From NCBI GenBank assembly GCA_934476025.1, contig CAKSNI010000057.1:1-6942 (forward strand): a stretch of 6,942 nucleotides of DNA, written 5' to 3'. This DNA comes from an uncultured Eubacteriales bacterium (GTDB taxonomy: Bacteria; Bacillota; Clostridia; Oscillospirales; Acutalibacteraceae). The notes beneath the pieces are model-generated. The model saw nothing but the letters and a program-made list of their open reading frames with translations, made no database searches and was not told the origin of the DNA. A program made the position numbers and the translations under genes. Shown piece after piece: positions 4,914-6,942 of the stretch (position 1 is its first letter; each line of letters opens with the position of its first letter).

Positions 4914-6942
4914 TTATCGAATCCGTTTTCCGGTTGCCTCACTAAAAATGGCCGTTTCAAGAGCATTTAAGTAGCAGGAAACTTTTTTCCCTCCGTGGAA
5001 AAATATCATTCTTTCCCCCTTTACAATCGAATTTACCACCAAAATCCCACTTCCGGCAAAAATTGTATCCGGCATATTACTATAGCAATGAACTCCCGCT
5101 GATGTGAAAATTTTCTTCATCGCCCGACAGTCCGGAACAATAGGTCCACACCATATATTTGTTCCTTTTTGTGCGGCTACAACATTGCCCTTAACGGTTT
5201 TGGCCAACACGGTAACTTCCGGATCATCGGTCAAAAAACAGGGCTTCCAAAATTTTTCCGGTTTTTCCACTTCAATCCCCTCAAACAGACCTTGTCCGAT
5301 CACTTTGGAATGATCCGTCGATTCCTTGATATGCATTCCGACTGTATGAGATATGTTTTCAACCGAAAAACCGGAATCGGTAACATAGCCCGGAGCACCA
5401 AAGAACAGACAGGTTTTCCCTTCTGTCAAACTGCGGATTTTTTGACTTTCCTCCTCAGAAATGTCATATTGATTCACAAAGATTATACAACGGTAACGAT
5501 CTAAATCGGCTAATTTCAGATCGGAAATTTCAATGCAATCATACGCAACAGAACAACGGGAAACCGCTTCGAACATAACATATTCCGGATCCGTTACCTG
5601 ACTGCGCACAAAAAAAGATGAGCAGCTGCAAACAATAAGAACATCTGCCCTTGGCTGATAGTCACATAGCAGCATTTCTTCCGCGATCCGATTCAGTTGT
5701 GCAATTTCGTTTCTCAGTTTTTCGTTTTCCCACCAGCCGACCTTATAATATATTCCGGACAACTTTGCAAACTGTGGCTGATTTTCAAGAAGAGAGGGAA
5801 TCACGCGGTGATCATAGTACCAAAGCCCATGCCCTGCGCAAAGAGGCTGCATTACATTTCTGCGGAGCACAGATATGGTTTCCGGAAATTTCCTTTCATC
5901 GCCGCCGATTTCGCGAACGCACTCCGGATGTTGATCCATCTCTGTCAACCAAAGCATCCCGTGCAGGCGCACCGATTCCAGCAAGCCACGCTGCATCGGG
6001 ACACCTGTAGACAGACGATTATCCAAATAGCACATCGGACCACATAGAAAATCAATCCATTCGCGGTGAGCAAAAAGCAGATCAGGCCGTAAATGCCCAC
6101 CAATTACTGCATTGTTCAGCCCAACATTAAAGTAATACCCATAAAACGTACCGGCAAGTCGATCCGGCAAATGCTCCTTTACAACGCGGCAGAAACGCAG
6201 AATGGCTTTTGGCGCGGACGATTGAAGCGTATTTTGTGCATCGATAATTGAACGCGAAATTTTCGGATCCCGAAAATTTCCGTGATCGCCCGACTGAAAA
6301 TTTTCCGGATGAAAAGAAGCGTTTTCAAAAGTAACCCCGGGATCATTCCAGGCTCTTTGCAAAGCCTCTTCATTCTCATAGCTATTTATTAAATCATTGC
6401 GAAAAGCTTGAACCATTGGCTGAGAAACATCAATCCCCCATTGATGCCATTCTCCATAAATTCCGCAGGCAATTTGAAAGCCGAGAAAATGATTATAAAC
6501 ATCACTTTTCCGAATGGCTTCGCATAACTTTTCTAAACATTCCGAAGCCTGCTCTTGCCACAAATCGGAAGCAAGAGAAACCCGGATATGATGTTTGGCG
6601 TCATTGGCAATCAGTCGATCCTGCTCCCCGTTATCAATGCCGCCGACATCTCCTTCCGGCGTGCGGTAAATCACACATTCTTCCGGATGATCTCGCAGCC
6701 ACCAATATGGCGGATTCATATGCAATCTTACCAAGACCAATTCATCCGGGTCAGCAGAAACTGCATTTTCAATTTCTGCCAACACCGCCGACGGGTCATA
6801 TTGCTCTTTTTTGTGCCACCCAAGATGGATGCCTGTGTCAACATTTACCAGGTGTATCCCGGTGCGTGCAAACGCTGCAATATTCCGAGCAGCCTGAACG
6901 GTATTGCTTTTGGAGGCGGGAATGTCGCTCAGACCGTATAAC
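4914..6942 (-). CDS. GH42-like glycoside hydrolase (clan GH-A), 5' end outside window
   Basis: The reading frame is open from the TAA at 4914-4916 to the window edge (675 visible codons), so the N-terminus is missing. Numbering here starts at the first whole codon (6939-6941). The N-terminal part (about 1-400) reads as a TIM barrel of the beta-galactosidase-like group: NVDTGIHLGW, LVRLHMNPPYWWLRDHPE, ACGIYGEWHQWG with a candidate acid/base Glu164 (codon 6450-6452), GTFYGYYF, and LHGMLWLTEMDQHPE with a candidate nucleophile Glu334 (codon 5940-5942). About 430-542 resembles the flavodoxin-like trimerisation domain of GH42 enzymes (ADVLIVCSCSSFF). About 552-675 is a small beta-rich C-terminal domain ending in TGKRIR. 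The substrate cannot be read from the sequence; beta-galactosidase is only the nearest named activity. Whether there is a signal peptide is unknown because the start is cut off. The gene has its own terminator, separate from the rha operon. Confidence 0.88.
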   Translation of the reverse strand, partial: LYGLSDIPASKSNTVQAARNIAAFARTGIHLVNVDTGIHLGWHKKEQYDPSAVLAEIENAVSADPDELVLVRLHMNPPYWWLRDHPEECVIYRTPEGDVGGIDNGEQDRLIANDAKHHIRVSLASDLWQEQASECLEKLCEAIRKSDVYNHFLGFQIACGIYGEWHQWGIDVSQPMVQAFRNDLINSYENEEALQRAWNDPGVTFENASFHPENFQSGDHGNFRDPKISRSIIDAQNTLQSSAPKAILRFCRVVKEHLPDRLAGTFYGYYFNVGLNNAVIGGHLRPDLLFAHREWIDFLCGPMCYLDNRLSTGVPMQRGLLESVRLHGMLWLTEMDQHPECVREIGGDERKFPETISVLRRNVMQPLCAGHGLWYYDHRVIPSLLENQPQFAKLSGIYYKVGWWENEKLRNEIAQLNRIAEEMLLCDYQPRADVLIVCSCSSFFVRSQVTDPEYVMFEAVSRCSVAYDCIEISDLKLADLDRYRCIIFVNQYDISEEESQKIRSLTEGKTCLFFGAPGYVTDSGFSVENISHTVGMHIKESTDHSKVIGQGLFEGIEVEKPEKFWKPCFLTDDPEVTVLAKTVKGNVVAAQKGTNIWCGPIVPDCRAMKKIFTSAGVHCYSNMPDTIFAGSGILVVNSIVKGERMIFFHGGKKVSCYLNALETAIFSEATGKRIR

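Noticed and set aside
6783..6785. GTG as the start codon of the glycoside hydrolase.
   Set aside because: The frame stays open for 52 more codons to the window edge, and they read as the expected barrel start (AFARTGIHLVNVDTGIHLGW). The true start lies outside the window.

Overview
The window looks like a sugar-utilisation locus from a Gram-positive, probably clostridial (Bacillota) bacterium. This rests on strong AGGAGG-type ribosome binding sites, compact same-strand operons closed by hairpin-plus-oligo-T terminators, and Bacillota-like rhamnose proteins. The assignment is by resemblance; no rRNA or taxonomic marker is present.

Every confident gene is on the minus strand, so transcription runs from right to left. 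From the right edge there is first a long glycoside hydrolase gene (4914-6942) whose 5' end lies outside the window. It belongs to a GH42-like clan GH-A group and has an intrinsic terminator of its own (about 4871-4909). An 86-nt intergenic gap follows, holding that terminator and a good promoter for an AraC-family regulator (3805-4827). Next come rhaA (L-rhamnose isomerase, 2538-3776), rhaD (rhamnulose-1-phosphate aldolase, 1712-2533) and rhaB (rhamnulokinase, 290-1693). The gaps regulator-rhaA, rhaA-rhaD and rhaD-rhaB are 28, 4 and 18 nt, and a perfect intrinsic terminator (234-272) closes the set. The three enzymes form the whole phosphorylating pathway from L-rhamnose to dihydroxyacetone phosphate and L-lactaldehyde. 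No transporter, mutarotase or lactaldehyde reductase is visible.

The regulator most likely senses L-rhamnose or a derivative and controls the operon. A second start point for rhaADB is plausible: a perfect TATAAT overlaps the regulator's stop codon, with an A/T-rich inverted repeat in place of a recognisable -35. The neighbouring hydrolase may release sugars from a rhamnose-containing glycan, but that is inference from position only.

The left end (1-233) has no confidently known gene. It contains a 29-codon minus-strand ORF with a Shine-Dalgarno-like sequence, followed by two mutually exclusive RNA hairpins and a T-tract. This is either a small peptide/attenuator-like unit or the decayed remains of a gene, and it is the least explained part of the window. 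Otherwise the window holds a well-understood catabolic operon; I see no phage, transposon, CRISPR, tRNA or rRNA signal.
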